Shown here piece by piece: positions 16,478-25,484 of a stretch of DNA of 64,000 nucleotides (the stretch's first letter is position 1; each line of letters opens with the position of its first letter). A program made the translations under genes and the position numbers. The stretch spans positions 3,100,001 to 3,164,000 of the forward strand of contig OY763072.1 of NCBI GenBank assembly GCA_963666865.1, written 5' to 3'. Origin of the DNA: Bin87 sp963666865 (GTDB lineage: Bacteria; Chloroflexota; Dehalococcoidia; Lucifugimonadales; UBA3495). The notes below the pieces were generated by a model, which had not been told where the DNA came from, made no database searches, and was given only the letters and a program-made list of their open reading frames with translations.

Positions 16478-17893
16478 ATGAGCAATGCCGACATTGCCTT
16501 GATGGCGCATCTCATGCGACGGGCCGGATTCGGCGCCAACCGCGACGAACTGGAGCGGCTGGTGGAACAAGGCTATGAGAACGTGGTCGAAGACCTGTTG
16601 AACCCGGGCGACGCCAACGTCATTCCCGATGACGTTATCCGCCGCTACCACTCCGAAATGGCGGAGATGCGCGAACTCAACAGCGCCGGCGCCTACTGGA
16701 TGTACCGGATGGTAACCACCCAGAACCAGCTGGAGGAGAAACTGGCGTTGTTCTGGCACGGCCTGTTTGCGACCGGTTACTCCAAGCTGAACCAGGCCAA
16801 CGCGCTGGTCAACCAGATAACCACGTTCCGCCGCCACTCCCTGGGCTCCTTCCGCACGATGTTGGTCGAGCTGTCCAAGGACCCGGCCATGATTATCTGG
16901 CTGGACAACCACGACAACCACAAGGACAACATCAACGAAAACTATGGACGCGAGTTGCTGGAGCTCTTCTCCATGGGGGTCGGCAACTACACCGAGGATG
17001 ACATCAAGGAATGCGCCCGGGCCTTCACCGGCTGGACGCTGGGCAACGCCGAGTACATGTCCACCCGGGCCAGCCGCGACTCCATCTGGCCCTACAGCCG
17101 CATCAACTGGCACTTCAACTACCGCGACTATGACCACGACGATGGCGAAAAGACTTTCCTGGGTCACACCGGGAACTTCAACGGTGAGGACATCATCGAC
17201 ATCATCGTGCGGCAGGAAGCGACGGCCCGGTTCGTCTGCACCCGCCTGTTCCAGTATTTCGCCGCCGACGAGGTGGACGAAGGCGGCGAGACCGTGATCG
17301 GCGACATGATGGAGACCTTCGTGTCCTCCGATTGTGAAATCCGTTCCGTGCTGCGGACGCTTTTCAACTCCGACTATTTCAAGTCGGAAGACGCCCGGTT
17401 CGCCCGAGTCAAGGGGCCGGTGGAACTGGTGGTGGGCGCGGTCCGAATGGCCGGCACCTACCAGGAACCGACTTTCGGCGCCGATCAACTGGCCCGCCAG
17501 ACTATGTACATGGGCCAAGGCATCTTCCAGCCGCCCAGCGTGGAAGGCTGGCACGAAGGCGCCGAGTGGATCGACAGCGGCGCGCTGGTGGAACGGGTCA
17601 ACTTCGTGGGCAAGGAACTGGGCGATCCGGCCAACCCCGGCGTCAAGGCCATCATTGACCGGATGGCGCGTGACGCCGACGCCCCGCTCTCACCGGAGCA
17701 ACAGGTGGCCGCCTGCGTGGACCTGATAGGCCCGCTGGAAATCTCGGAGGCCACCAACACGTCGCTGCACGCTTTCGCCAACCAGCAGGGCGAAGCTGAT
17801 CTCCGCGACGGTTCTCGGACCGAGGCCGATGAGCAGCGCATCGCCAACCTGCTGCGCCTTCTCACGGCGACCCGCGAGTATCAACTGGCATAA
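16478..17893 (+). CDS. DUF1800 domain-containing protein
   Basis: 471 aa. Family signatures: HLMRRAGFGANRDELERL at the start, EKLALFWHGLFATGYSKL, NYGRELLELFSMGVGNYTEDD, ARAFTGWTLG and GQGIFQPPSVEGWHEG. It always accompanies DUF1501. Like its partner it lacks the extra N-terminal secretion signal seen in many relatives. AGGAGG-like purines precede the ATG. Confidence 0.93.
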   Translation: MSNADIALMAHLMRRAGFGANRDELERLVEQGYENVVEDLLNPGDANVIPDDVIRRYHSEMAEMRELNSAGAYWMYRMVTTQNQLEEKLALFWHGLFATGYSKLNQANALVNQITTFRRHSLGSFRTMLVELSKDPAMIIWLDNHDNHKDNINENYGRELLELFSMGVGNYTEDDIKECARAFTGWTLGNAEYMSTRASRDSIWPYSRINWHFNYRDYDHDDGEKTFLGHTGNFNGEDIIDIIVRQEATARFVCTRLFQYFAADEVDEGGETVIGDMMETFVSSDCEIRSVLRTLFNSDYFKSEDARFARVKGPVELVVGAVRMAGTYQEPTFGADQLARQTMYMGQGIFQPPSVEGWHEGAEWIDSGALVERVNFVGKELGDPANPGVKAIIDRMARDADAPLSPEQQVAACVDLIGPLEISEATNTSLHAFANQQGEADLRDGSRTEADEQRIANLLRLLTATREYQLA

Positions 17894-18001
17894 TACGGAT
17901 ACCGGTACCGGTTCGCGGTGCGCTACGGCAAAGTTCTGCGAACCGGGCCAAGATCATCCTCTAGATGCGTGATATCTTCGATCCACATTTGGAGACCCGA
18001 C

Positions 18002-20098
18002 ATGGAAGTGGAACTGAAGGATCTCGAAACGCTATTCGGATTGCGAGTCCGATATGAAATGCCAGAGTATCAGCGCGATTACGTTTGGGAGCAATTCAGC
18101 CAATGGGAGCCGCTGTGGGGAGATGTTAAAGCCACGGCTGAGTCCTACATGGATCCTGTCGTCGCGTCGTTGTCTGAAAACAAAAAACATTTCCTAGGGC
18201 CCATCATTGTTACCAGAGCGCCACAGTCGCCGAATGAAGACACCGCCGGAATGGTTCGGTCTTTGGAGGTCATCGATGGACAGCAACGACTCACCACATT
18301 GCAACTCCTAATTCACGCGGCATGTGAGTGCCTACGGCCACTCGATACGAGAAATGCTACTCGGTTACAAGAGCACATAGCCAATGCAGAACATACTTGG
18401 GTGAACAACGATGAAGACTACCGTTTCAAAGTTTGGTCCAAATCGTCCACCACGGACCGGGAAACTTTCGTCCACATAATGAGCGGTCTGGCTCCGCCAG
18501 ACAACGACAACCTCATTGCTCAAGCCCATGATTATTTCAAGTACGAAATCGACGCATGGCTGGCTGAGGCGCGAGAGAAAGACGAACAACTCGCCAACCA
18601 GAGGAACCAGAACATTCAACCACAAATCAGTTCCAGTGCTAGCAACAGAACGACGGACAGACCACTGCGTCTATCGGCCCTGGATCAACTACCCGCTGCG
18701 CTATCAGGCGAAGCTCCTTCCCCTAACCCTAACATCTTACGCTACTGCGACGCCCTCCGTCAGACGTTGTTAGGGCTTATCACGGTAGTCGTGATAGAGT
18801 CGGGGGACGATTACGATGCAAACGTTATCTACGAAACATTAAACAGCCGAGGTACATCCCTAGACTTGTGGCAACGTGTAAAAAATCTATTGTTGACTCC
18901 GCACCGAGCATTTGAGAGCCATGGCGTTTGGTTCACTGAAGAGGATATCGATCCGTTCTGGGATACGGTCGACAACGAAGTCTACGAAGACCAGAAACAT
19001 AGTCACACGGATAATCTATTGCGTCATTTTATCAACTTCCGTAGTCAGAAAAGAGGTCAGCAAGTGGACGAGGCAGCTTCGAGAAATGCCTACGCAGCTA
19101 AAGATGCTAAAGGGATATACACGTCTAACGCTGCAAATGGCATATACAATGAATATAAGCGTCTGATCGAGAGAAGAGAAAACACCGATCGGCAGGGTAA
19201 CAGGATGCGTAACCCTCAAGACGTCATCCTCCGTGATATAGCCCAAGTGGCAAACCGTTACAAAAAAGTCGAGCAAAATGCGCATTACAATTATCTGTTT
19301 CTGAAGCGAACTATCCCGTCCGTATTTATCGCGTCATTATTGCCGCTATATGGCGAAAGAGATGGAGACGCTGAGGCGCATAATGCACTAGATGCATTGG
19401 CGAGTTTTGTGGCTCGGCGACGTTTGGCGGGTAAACGTACGACGGAAATAGAGGTTGCCACTCTTACGTCAGAGATTATCTACGAGATCACACCACGTGG
19501 CGGTGTGCCAAGAGTTGAACGTTTCGTCCAGTTTTTAAGAAAAATATACAATAGCCGTCCGTCAGAGTGGCCAGACGATGCAAGATTCGCTAAAAGTATT
19601 GAAGAATACTCCATTTATCGGAGCTCATCGAAGGTAACCCGGGCCATTTTGCAAGCGTTGGAGATTCAACTCAGAATACGACATAATAGAAGCATCGCTG
19701 AAAGCGAGAAGTCATTGAGCCTGATACTACCCGAAAATGTATTCTCTATTGAACACATCATGCCGCAAAAGTGGAGCGCATACTGGACTACTAGCCCAGA
19801 GGAAGAACAAGAGGACACTAGGCGTAGGAACCAAGTGGTGCATACATTAGGTAATCTTACTCTGGTGACGAGCGATTTGAACAAGAAATTGGACAACCAG
19901 CAATGGCAAAGAAAGAAAGAACTGATCAGGAGCGATGTCCAGAGCCATCAATTGCTGATGAATCAATTGCTAACGGGTATTGGCACCGCCGATGAGTGGT
20001 ATGAGGAGGCCATTTGGAGTAGAGCTCGGACCGTTGTTGACCTTGCTCTAGAACATTGGCCTGGACCGAACAGCCCAAGGTGGAATCTACAGGACTGA
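18002..20098 (+). CDS. DUF262-DUF1524 protein (GmrSD-like, candidate anti-phage nuclease)
   Basis: 698 aa from the ATG at 18002 (GGAG 8 nt upstream). The N-terminal DUF262 NTPase domain has YEMPEYQRDYVWE and the ParB-like EVIDGQQRLTTLQ, then ETLNSRGTSLDLWQ. The C-terminal DUF1524 HNH-type nuclease has FSIEHIMPQKWS and HTLGNLTLVTSDLN. This is the fused GmrS-GmrD arrangement of Type IV restriction enzymes that cut modified phage DNA. Base composition is clearly richer in A+T than all neighbours and the codon choice differs, which suggests recent acquisition. No methylase or integrase is adjacent. Confidence 0.88.
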   Translation: MEVELKDLETLFGLRVRYEMPEYQRDYVWEQFSQWEPLWGDVKATAESYMDPVVASLSENKKHFLGPIIVTRAPQSPNEDTAGMVRSLEVIDGQQRLTTLQLLIHAACECLRPLDTRNATRLQEHIANAEHTWVNNDEDYRFKVWSKSSTTDRETFVHIMSGLAPPDNDNLIAQAHDYFKYEIDAWLAEAREKDEQLANQRNQNIQPQISSSASNRTTDRPLRLSALDQLPAALSGEAPSPNPNILRYCDALRQTLLGLITVVVIESGDDYDANVIYETLNSRGTSLDLWQRVKNLLLTPHRAFESHGVWFTEEDIDPFWDTVDNEVYEDQKHSHTDNLLRHFINFRSQKRGQQVDEAASRNAYAAKDAKGIYTSNAANGIYNEYKRLIERRENTDRQGNRMRNPQDVILRDIAQVANRYKKVEQNAHYNYLFLKRTIPSVFIASLLPLYGERDGDAEAHNALDALASFVARRRLAGKRTTEIEVATLTSEIIYEITPRGGVPRVERFVQFLRKIYNSRPSEWPDDARFAKSIEEYSIYRSSSKVTRAILQALEIQLRIRHNRSIAESEKSLSLILPENVFSIEHIMPQKWSAYWTTSPEEEQEDTRRRNQVVHTLGNLTLVTSDLNKKLDNQQWQRKKELIRSDVQSHQLLMNQLLTGIGTADEWYEEAIWSRARTVVDLALEHWPGPNSPRWNLQD

Positions 20099-20118
20099 CT
20101 TCCATAGGAGATAAGGTC

Positions 20119-21153
20119 ATGGCTACCGAAACAATAGTCAGCGCTGGTCCGATCGAGTACGTCAAAACCATCGGCATCACCACCAACCAGAGCGGGCGGG
20201 GTTTCATCAACCCTTACGATTGCGCCTTCACCAATGACGGGCGCATCCTGGTGCTCAACCACGCCGACGCCGCCCGCACCGCTCTGATTCGCATCGGCGT
20301 GCTGAATTGGGATGAGGAATATCTAGGCGAGTTCAGCAAGGGCACCGGTCGCGGCGAGGGCCAGTGGACGCTGCCCATCGGCATGGCCATCAGCGCCGAC
20401 CAGCGCATCTACGTCACCGACGAGCATCTGCACCGGGTGACCGCGTTCGACACCCAGGGTGAGTTCATCAGGATGTGGGGCGAGAAAGGCGATGGTGCCG
20501 GGCAACTCAACGGGCCGGCCGGCGTCTCGGTGGCGCCCAACGGCAACGTGTACGTGGCGGAGCAGTATAACCACCGGGTGCAGGTATTCACCTCGGATGG
20601 CGAACCCGTAACCCGCTGGGGTGAACTCGGCGACGGGCCGGGGCAGTTCAACATGCCCTGGGGCGTTGGCCTGGACGCGGGCGGAGACGTTTACGTTGCC
20701 GACTGGCGCAACGACCGAGTTCAGAAGTTTACCGCCGACGGCCAGCATCTGGCGACGTTCGGTTCATCCGGCACCGGCGACGGGGAGTTCAGCCGTCCCT
20801 CGGCGGTTTGTGTCGACTCCGGCGGGCATATCTATGTATCCGACTGGGGGAACGAGCGGATTCAACTGCTGGATCCTGACGGGAATTTTGTCCAGGCTCT
20901 GCGGGGACAGGCTACATTGTCGAAATGGGCACAGGACTTCATGAACGTGAATCCGGACGAATACAACACCCGGCAAATGGCGAACCTGACCCCCGACCTG
21001 CCCGATCACCTTGATACCCCGTATCTCATCTCGGCCCAATCCGAGCCGTATTTCTGGGGCCCGGTGTCGTTGCGGCTGGATCCGGAGGAGCGGCTGTTTG
21101 TCGTGGAGGCCAACCGCCACCGGATACAGGTTTACCAGCGGCGGAAGGAGTGA
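20119..21153 (+). CDS. NHL-repeat beta-propeller protein
   Basis: 344 aa from the ATG at 20119 (AGGAG 9 nt upstream). At least five NHL blades are visible, e.g. YVAEQYNHRVQVFTSDGE, YVADWRNDRVQKFTADGQ and YVSDWGNERIQLLDPDGN, each with the G-GQF/LNxPxG opening. There is no signal peptide. The stop overlaps the ribosome-binding region of glcD, so it is in the glcDEF operon. The role is unknown; NHL propellers usually bind partner proteins or act as lactonase-like enzymes. Confidence 0.9.
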   Translation: MATETIVSAGPIEYVKTIGITTNQSGRGFINPYDCAFTNDGRILVLNHADAARTALIRIGVLNWDEEYLGEFSKGTGRGEGQWTLPIGMAISADQRIYVTDEHLHRVTAFDTQGEFIRMWGEKGDGAGQLNGPAGVSVAPNGNVYVAEQYNHRVQVFTSDGEPVTRWGELGDGPGQFNMPWGVGLDAGGDVYVADWRNDRVQKFTADGQHLATFGSSGTGDGEFSRPSAVCVDSGGHIYVSDWGNERIQLLDPDGNFVQALRGQATLSKWAQDFMNVNPDEYNTRQMANLTPDLPDHLDTPYLISAQSEPYFWGPVSLRLDPEERLFVVEANRHRIQVYQRRKE

Positions 21154-21160
21154 TCGGACG

Positions 21161-22594
21161 TTGTCGCAAGTTGACCTGCTAACCCAAATTCGTGCCGTCG
21201 TCGGTGACGATTATGTAATCGATCACCGGGAAGACCTGCTGGTCTATGAGTACGACGGCTCAGTTGACCGCTCGATGCCTCGGGCGGTCGTTTTGCCGGC
21301 TGACACTGATGAAGTCAGCAGGGTAATGACACTGGCATACGAGGCCGGCGTTACCGTGGTCGGGCGGGGCAGCGGAACCGGGCTCAGTGGCGGCGCCATC
21401 ACGCCACCGGAGGGGCTGCAGATGGCCTTCCCGCGGATGAACCGCATCATTGACGTAGATATGGTGAACCGCACGGCGCTGGTGGAGCCCGGCGTCATCA
21501 ACCTTGATCTGGACAACCACGTGCGGCAATTCGGGATGCGTTATGCGCCGGACCCGTCTAGCCAACGGGCGTGCAGCCTAGGCGGGAACATTGCGGAGAA
21601 CGCTGGGGGCCCGCACTGCCTGGCCTACGGAGCCACCACCAATCATGTGATCGGTATGGAGGTAGTGCTGGAGGACGGCGAAGTGGTGCATCTGGGCAGC
21701 ATGGCACGGGAGGCGGTGGGTTACGATCTGCGCGGCGCGTTCGTCGGCTCGGAAGGCACCTTTGGAATTGCGACGAAAATACTGGTGCGGTTGCTGCCCT
21801 TGCCGGAAACGGTGCGCACGTTCCTGGGCATTTTTCCCGACATCGATTCGGCGTGTACCGCCGTATCCGCCGTGATTGGTCACGGCATTGTCCCGGCAGC
21901 GTTGGAAATGATCGATGCCCTCAGCATCAAGGCGGTACAGAACGTTACCGATGCCGGTTACCCCAATGATGCGGGGGCCGTGCTGCTCATCGAACTGGAG
22001 GGTCTCAACGAAGAGGTGGACGAGTTGAGCGGCGAGGTGGAGGCGGCGCTGTGGGATACGGGGGCCGCTGACGTCCGCGTGGCGGAGGACGACGCCGAGC
22101 GGGAGCGCTTGTGGCTGGGACGCAAGACGGCCTTCGGCGCCTTTGGCACCATCGCGCCCAACTACTATCTGGTGGACGGAGTTGTGCCGCGCACGCGGTT
22201 GACGCAGATGCTGCGCAAAGTAACCGAGGTCAGCGAACGGTACGGCATCACCATCGCCAACGTGTTCCATGCCGGCGACGGCAACCTGCATCCGTGTATG
22301 CTGTTCGACGCCCGCGAACCCGGGGTCATGGAGAACGCGATGGCCGCCGCCGCCGAGCTGATGGAGGAGTGCGCGCTGCTGGGCGGCACGCTGAGCGGCG
22401 AGCACGGCATCGGGTTGGAAAAGAAAGAATTCATGCCCCTGGTGTACACCGATGCGGACATGGCGGCGATGCAACGGGTGCGGGAGGCTTTCGCGCCCCA
22501 GAATCGCCTGAATCCGGGCAAGATTTTCCCCGACGGGAGTTACTGGCGGCCGGCGGCGCACCCGGCGGCGCACACCGCCGGGATGTATGCCTAG
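21161..22594 (+). CDS. glcD: Glycolate oxidase, FAD-binding subunit
   Basis: 477 aa from a TTG at 21161, 10 nt after GGAAGGAG; the frame upstream overlaps the NHL gene and is not family-like. The FAD_binding_4 domain has GRGSGTGLSGGA, SSQRACSLGGNIAENAGGP and FVGSEGTFGIATKI. The C-terminal FAD-oxidase domain has NVFHAGDGNLHP and LSGEHGIGLEK. It oxidises glycolate (or D-lactate) to the 2-oxo acid in the GlcDEF complex with the next two genes. Confidence 0.94.
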   Translation: MSQVDLLTQIRAVVGDDYVIDHREDLLVYEYDGSVDRSMPRAVVLPADTDEVSRVMTLAYEAGVTVVGRGSGTGLSGGAITPPEGLQMAFPRMNRIIDVDMVNRTALVEPGVINLDLDNHVRQFGMRYAPDPSSQRACSLGGNIAENAGGPHCLAYGATTNHVIGMEVVLEDGEVVHLGSMAREAVGYDLRGAFVGSEGTFGIATKILVRLLPLPETVRTFLGIFPDIDSACTAVSAVIGHGIVPAALEMIDALSIKAVQNVTDAGYPNDAGAVLLIELEGLNEEVDELSGEVEAALWDTGAADVRVAEDDAERERLWLGRKTAFGAFGTIAPNYYLVDGVVPRTRLTQMLRKVTEVSERYGITIANVFHAGDGNLHPCMLFDAREPGVMENAMAAAAELMEECALLGGTLSGEHGIGLEKKEFMPLVYTDADMAAMQRVREAFAPQNRLNPGKIFPDGSYWRPAAHPAAHTAGMYA

Positions 22595-22639
22595 GCACGG
22601 TGCTGTGGCTGGCCTAGTGTACGTCGGGGCCCGGACGTT

Positions 22640-23983
22640 ATGACATTATCAACCTCTATTGTGTCGCGGTTGCGCGACATCGTGGGCCGTGACGCAGTGG
22701 TCGATCCCACGTATCTCCCGTCTTACGCAATAGATGTCTATTTGCCGGTAGCTGCCGTTCGACCCGCTGATGCCGATGATGTGTCCACTGTGTTGGCATG
22801 GGCGTATCGGTCTGGAGTGGCGGTGTATCCGTCCGGTGGGCGGACGTTTACTCAACTGGGCAATCTACCGACTCGACCCGGGATCGCCCTTGATCTGACG
22901 CGATTGAACCGGCTGGTGGATTTTCAGCCGGCGGACCTTACGGTCAGCGTAGAGGCGGGCGTGACCATCGCCCAATTGGATGCGGCGTTGGCGCAGGATG
23001 GGAAACACGTTCCGATCAGCGCGCCGCTAGCCGACCGGGCCACGGTAGGCGGGACGCTGGCGACGGGCGTCAGCGGTCCGCTGCGGGCCGCCTATGGGCT
23101 ACCTCGGGACTGGCTAATCGGGATCAACGTGGTCGGCCCGGACGGCACACCCAGCAAGGCTGGCGGCAAGGTAGTCAAAAATGTCACCGGATACGACCTC
23201 AATCGGCTGTACACGGGTTCCCTGGGCACCTTGGCGGTGATAACCGAGGCGACTTTCAAGTTGGCGCCAGCGCCGGGCAATTGGGCCGTTGTGGTCGCGT
23301 CATTTTCCAACGCCGTTGCAGCGGCCCGGGCCGGTCAGGACTTGCAATCCCAATATTATGCCCCCCTCGGGCTGCAGTTGCTCACTGGTAAAGCGATTTC
23401 TCACCTGGTCCCGACCTTTGCTGGTGATGGGTCCAAAGTGGTTGCCATGGCGGTGGTTGGGGGAAGACCGGCCTCGGTGAACCGGAGGGTTGGCGATACC
23501 ACCGCGCTTTGGAGAGGCGTCGCCGATGAGATTGAAACGGCGAGCGGACCGGAAGCCGTCAGCCTCGTTGAAGCTCTGACGGACTTGCCGTCCGATACGG
23601 CAAACCCTCCGACGGTTTGCATGCAGGTCAACGCGCCGCCGTCGGCGTTGGATAAGTTGATGGGCTTCACGGACACCAAGTTGGGCGATGCACTTCCACC
23701 TGGCATCGTCGCCGACGTTGGTTTCGGCGGCGGTCGGCTGCTGTGGTGGGATGATTTCGCCGATGCCGACCCGGTTCAAATCGCCGCCGATTTGCGTAAA
23801 ATACAGGCTGCCGCCATAGCTCTGGGCGGAGACGCCATCGCGGAACGTTGCCCCGCGCCGGTCAAAGGCCACATTGACGTATGGGGAGAACAACCGTCGG
23901 GAATGAATATAATGCGCCGCATCAAGCAGCAGTTTGACCCGGAAAACGTGCTGAACCCGGGCCGTTTTATCGGGGGATTGTGA
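22640..23983 (+). CDS. glcE: Glycolate oxidase, GlcE-like FAD subunit
   Basis: 447 aa, a second FAD_binding_4 protein. SGGRTFTQLGNLPTRPG, VGGTLATGVSGPLRAAYG, GGKVVKNVTGYDLNRLYTGS and the C-terminal AERCPAPVKGHIDVWG match GlcE. Its stop overlaps the start of glcF in TGATG, indicating coupled translation. Confidence 0.92.
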   Translation: MTLSTSIVSRLRDIVGRDAVVDPTYLPSYAIDVYLPVAAVRPADADDVSTVLAWAYRSGVAVYPSGGRTFTQLGNLPTRPGIALDLTRLNRLVDFQPADLTVSVEAGVTIAQLDAALAQDGKHVPISAPLADRATVGGTLATGVSGPLRAAYGLPRDWLIGINVVGPDGTPSKAGGKVVKNVTGYDLNRLYTGSLGTLAVITEATFKLAPAPGNWAVVVASFSNAVAAARAGQDLQSQYYAPLGLQLLTGKAISHLVPTFAGDGSKVVAMAVVGGRPASVNRRVGDTTALWRGVADEIETASGPEAVSLVEALTDLPSDTANPPTVCMQVNAPPSALDKLMGFTDTKLGDALPPGIVADVGFGGGRLLWWDDFADADPVQIAADLRKIQAAAIALGGDAIAERCPAPVKGHIDVWGEQPSGMNIMRRIKQQFDPENVLNPGRFIGGL

Positions 23984-25380
23984 TGATTGAGCGCGCGGAT
24001 CACCAAACAGAGACTCCCTTCCACGCCGGCGGCGGGATAGACGCGGGACACGGTTTCCCATACGGAGCGCCCTTCGACGGATCCTTGAATGACGGCCCGG
24101 GGTTTGAGGGAGCCGACGCTCCCGCCGAGGCTGACCTGTACCGCTGCGTACACTGCGGCCTCTGCCTGAGCGCTTGCCCGACCTACGTGGAGACTCGGCT
24201 GGAAACCGAATCGCCGCGGGGGCGCATCGCGCTGATGAAAGCGGTCCACGAGGGACGGACGGGCATCAGCGACCGTTTGGTGTCCCACTGGGAACTGTGC
24301 CTGCAATGCCGGGCCTGCGAGGCGGTGTGTCCCTCCGGCGTTCCCTACGGCCGGTTGATGGAACACACGCGGGCGCAGGTTCAGGAAAACGGCCTGGAAA
24401 GCCCGGAATTGAGCCGGCTGTCGCGCCTTTTCCTGCGGGCGGCGCTGCCCCACAACCGGAGGCTGCGGGTCGCCGGCCACTTGATGCGTCTGTACCAGCG
24501 TTCCGGTATGCAGGGACTGGTGAGGCGGTCGGGCCTGCTCCGTTTCTTGCCCGGCGGCCTGGCTGCTATGGAGGCGCAGATGCCGGTGATGGGGGGACGG
24601 TTTTTCAGCCCACGTCAACAGGTGTTTCCCGCCCGAGGCGAGCGGCGCGTAACCGTTGGCCTGCTGTCAGGATGCGTGATGCCGCTGATGCAGGGAGATG
24701 CGATGCGGGCGGCGGTACGAGTGTTGCAGCGCAACGGTTGTGACGTGGCGGTGCCGCCGGCGCAAGGCTGCTGCGGCGCGTTGAACCTCCACGCCGGTGA
24801 TCTGGAGCTGGGCCGTCGGATGGCCCGGCGAAATATCGACGCTTTTCGCGACGCGGGGGTTGACGTTGTGGTGACGGCTTCGGCGGGTTGCGGTTCATCC
24901 ATGAAAGAATACGGGGACCTGCTTCGTGACGACCCGGATTACGCCGACGCAGCCCGCGAGTTTGCGGACAACACCCGCGACATCACAGAGTTTCTGGCCG
25001 GCCTGCCCTTGGAGCCGCCAAAGGCTGAGCTGCCGTGGCAGGTGACGATGCAGGACCCGTGCCACCTAGCCCACGCGCAGCGCATCACCGACGCGCCGCG
25101 GCAAGTGTTGCGCAGTATCCCCGGGTTACAACTGACCGAAATGGCGGAGTCTTCGCTGTGTTGCGGCTCAGCGGGGTTTTACTCGCTGATACAACCGACG
25201 ATGTCGCAACGGTTGCAGCGGCGCAAGATTGGCAATGCTCTTGACACCGGAGCCGAGATCATCGCTTCCGCGAATCCCGGGTGCATTGCGCAACTGGAGC
25301 AGGGTTTGCGCAATGCTGGGGCCGACGTGCGGGTGATGCACGTGGTGGAGATTGTGGACGCGGCGTATCAACGGGAGTAG
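23983..25380 (+). CDS. glcF: Glycolate oxidase, iron-sulfur subunit
   Basis: 465 aa. Two 4Fe-4S ferredoxin motifs, CVHCGLCLSACPTY and CLQCRACEAVCPSG, are followed by two cysteine-rich CCG domains (QGCCGALNLHAG ... DPCHLAHAQR ... LCCGSAGFYS). It passes electrons from the flavin subunits to the quinone pool. The first 40 residues are an unusual Gly-rich extension before the usual start. The operon ends at the hairpin at 25433. Confidence 0.94.
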   Translation: MIERADHQTETPFHAGGGIDAGHGFPYGAPFDGSLNDGPGFEGADAPAEADLYRCVHCGLCLSACPTYVETRLETESPRGRIALMKAVHEGRTGISDRLVSHWELCLQCRACEAVCPSGVPYGRLMEHTRAQVQENGLESPELSRLSRLFLRAALPHNRRLRVAGHLMRLYQRSGMQGLVRRSGLLRFLPGGLAAMEAQMPVMGGRFFSPRQQVFPARGERRVTVGLLSGCVMPLMQGDAMRAAVRVLQRNGCDVAVPPAQGCCGALNLHAGDLELGRRMARRNIDAFRDAGVDVVVTASAGCGSSMKEYGDLLRDDPDYADAAREFADNTRDITEFLAGLPLEPPKAELPWQVTMQDPCHLAHAQRITDAPRQVLRSIPGLQLTEMAESSLCCGSAGFYSLIQPTMSQRLQRRKIGNALDTGAEIIASANPGCIAQLEQGLRNAGADVRVMHVVEIVDAAYQRE

Positions 25381-25432
25381 CGCAACCTCAGACCTGATTC
25401 TCGGGACCCACCTTGCAGTCGGACTGACGAAA

Positions 25433-25455
25433 AAGGGGCGCGATCTGCGCCCCTT
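25433..25455. terminator. Bidirectional terminator between glcF and the aminotransferase
   Basis: AAGGGGCGC, loop GATCT, GCGCCCCTT; 9-bp perfect stem with A residues on the left and T residues on the right, placed between convergent genes. Confidence 0.75.
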
Positions 25456-25484
25456 ATCCTTTGGCCCCTGTCGTTGAGCCGCGT

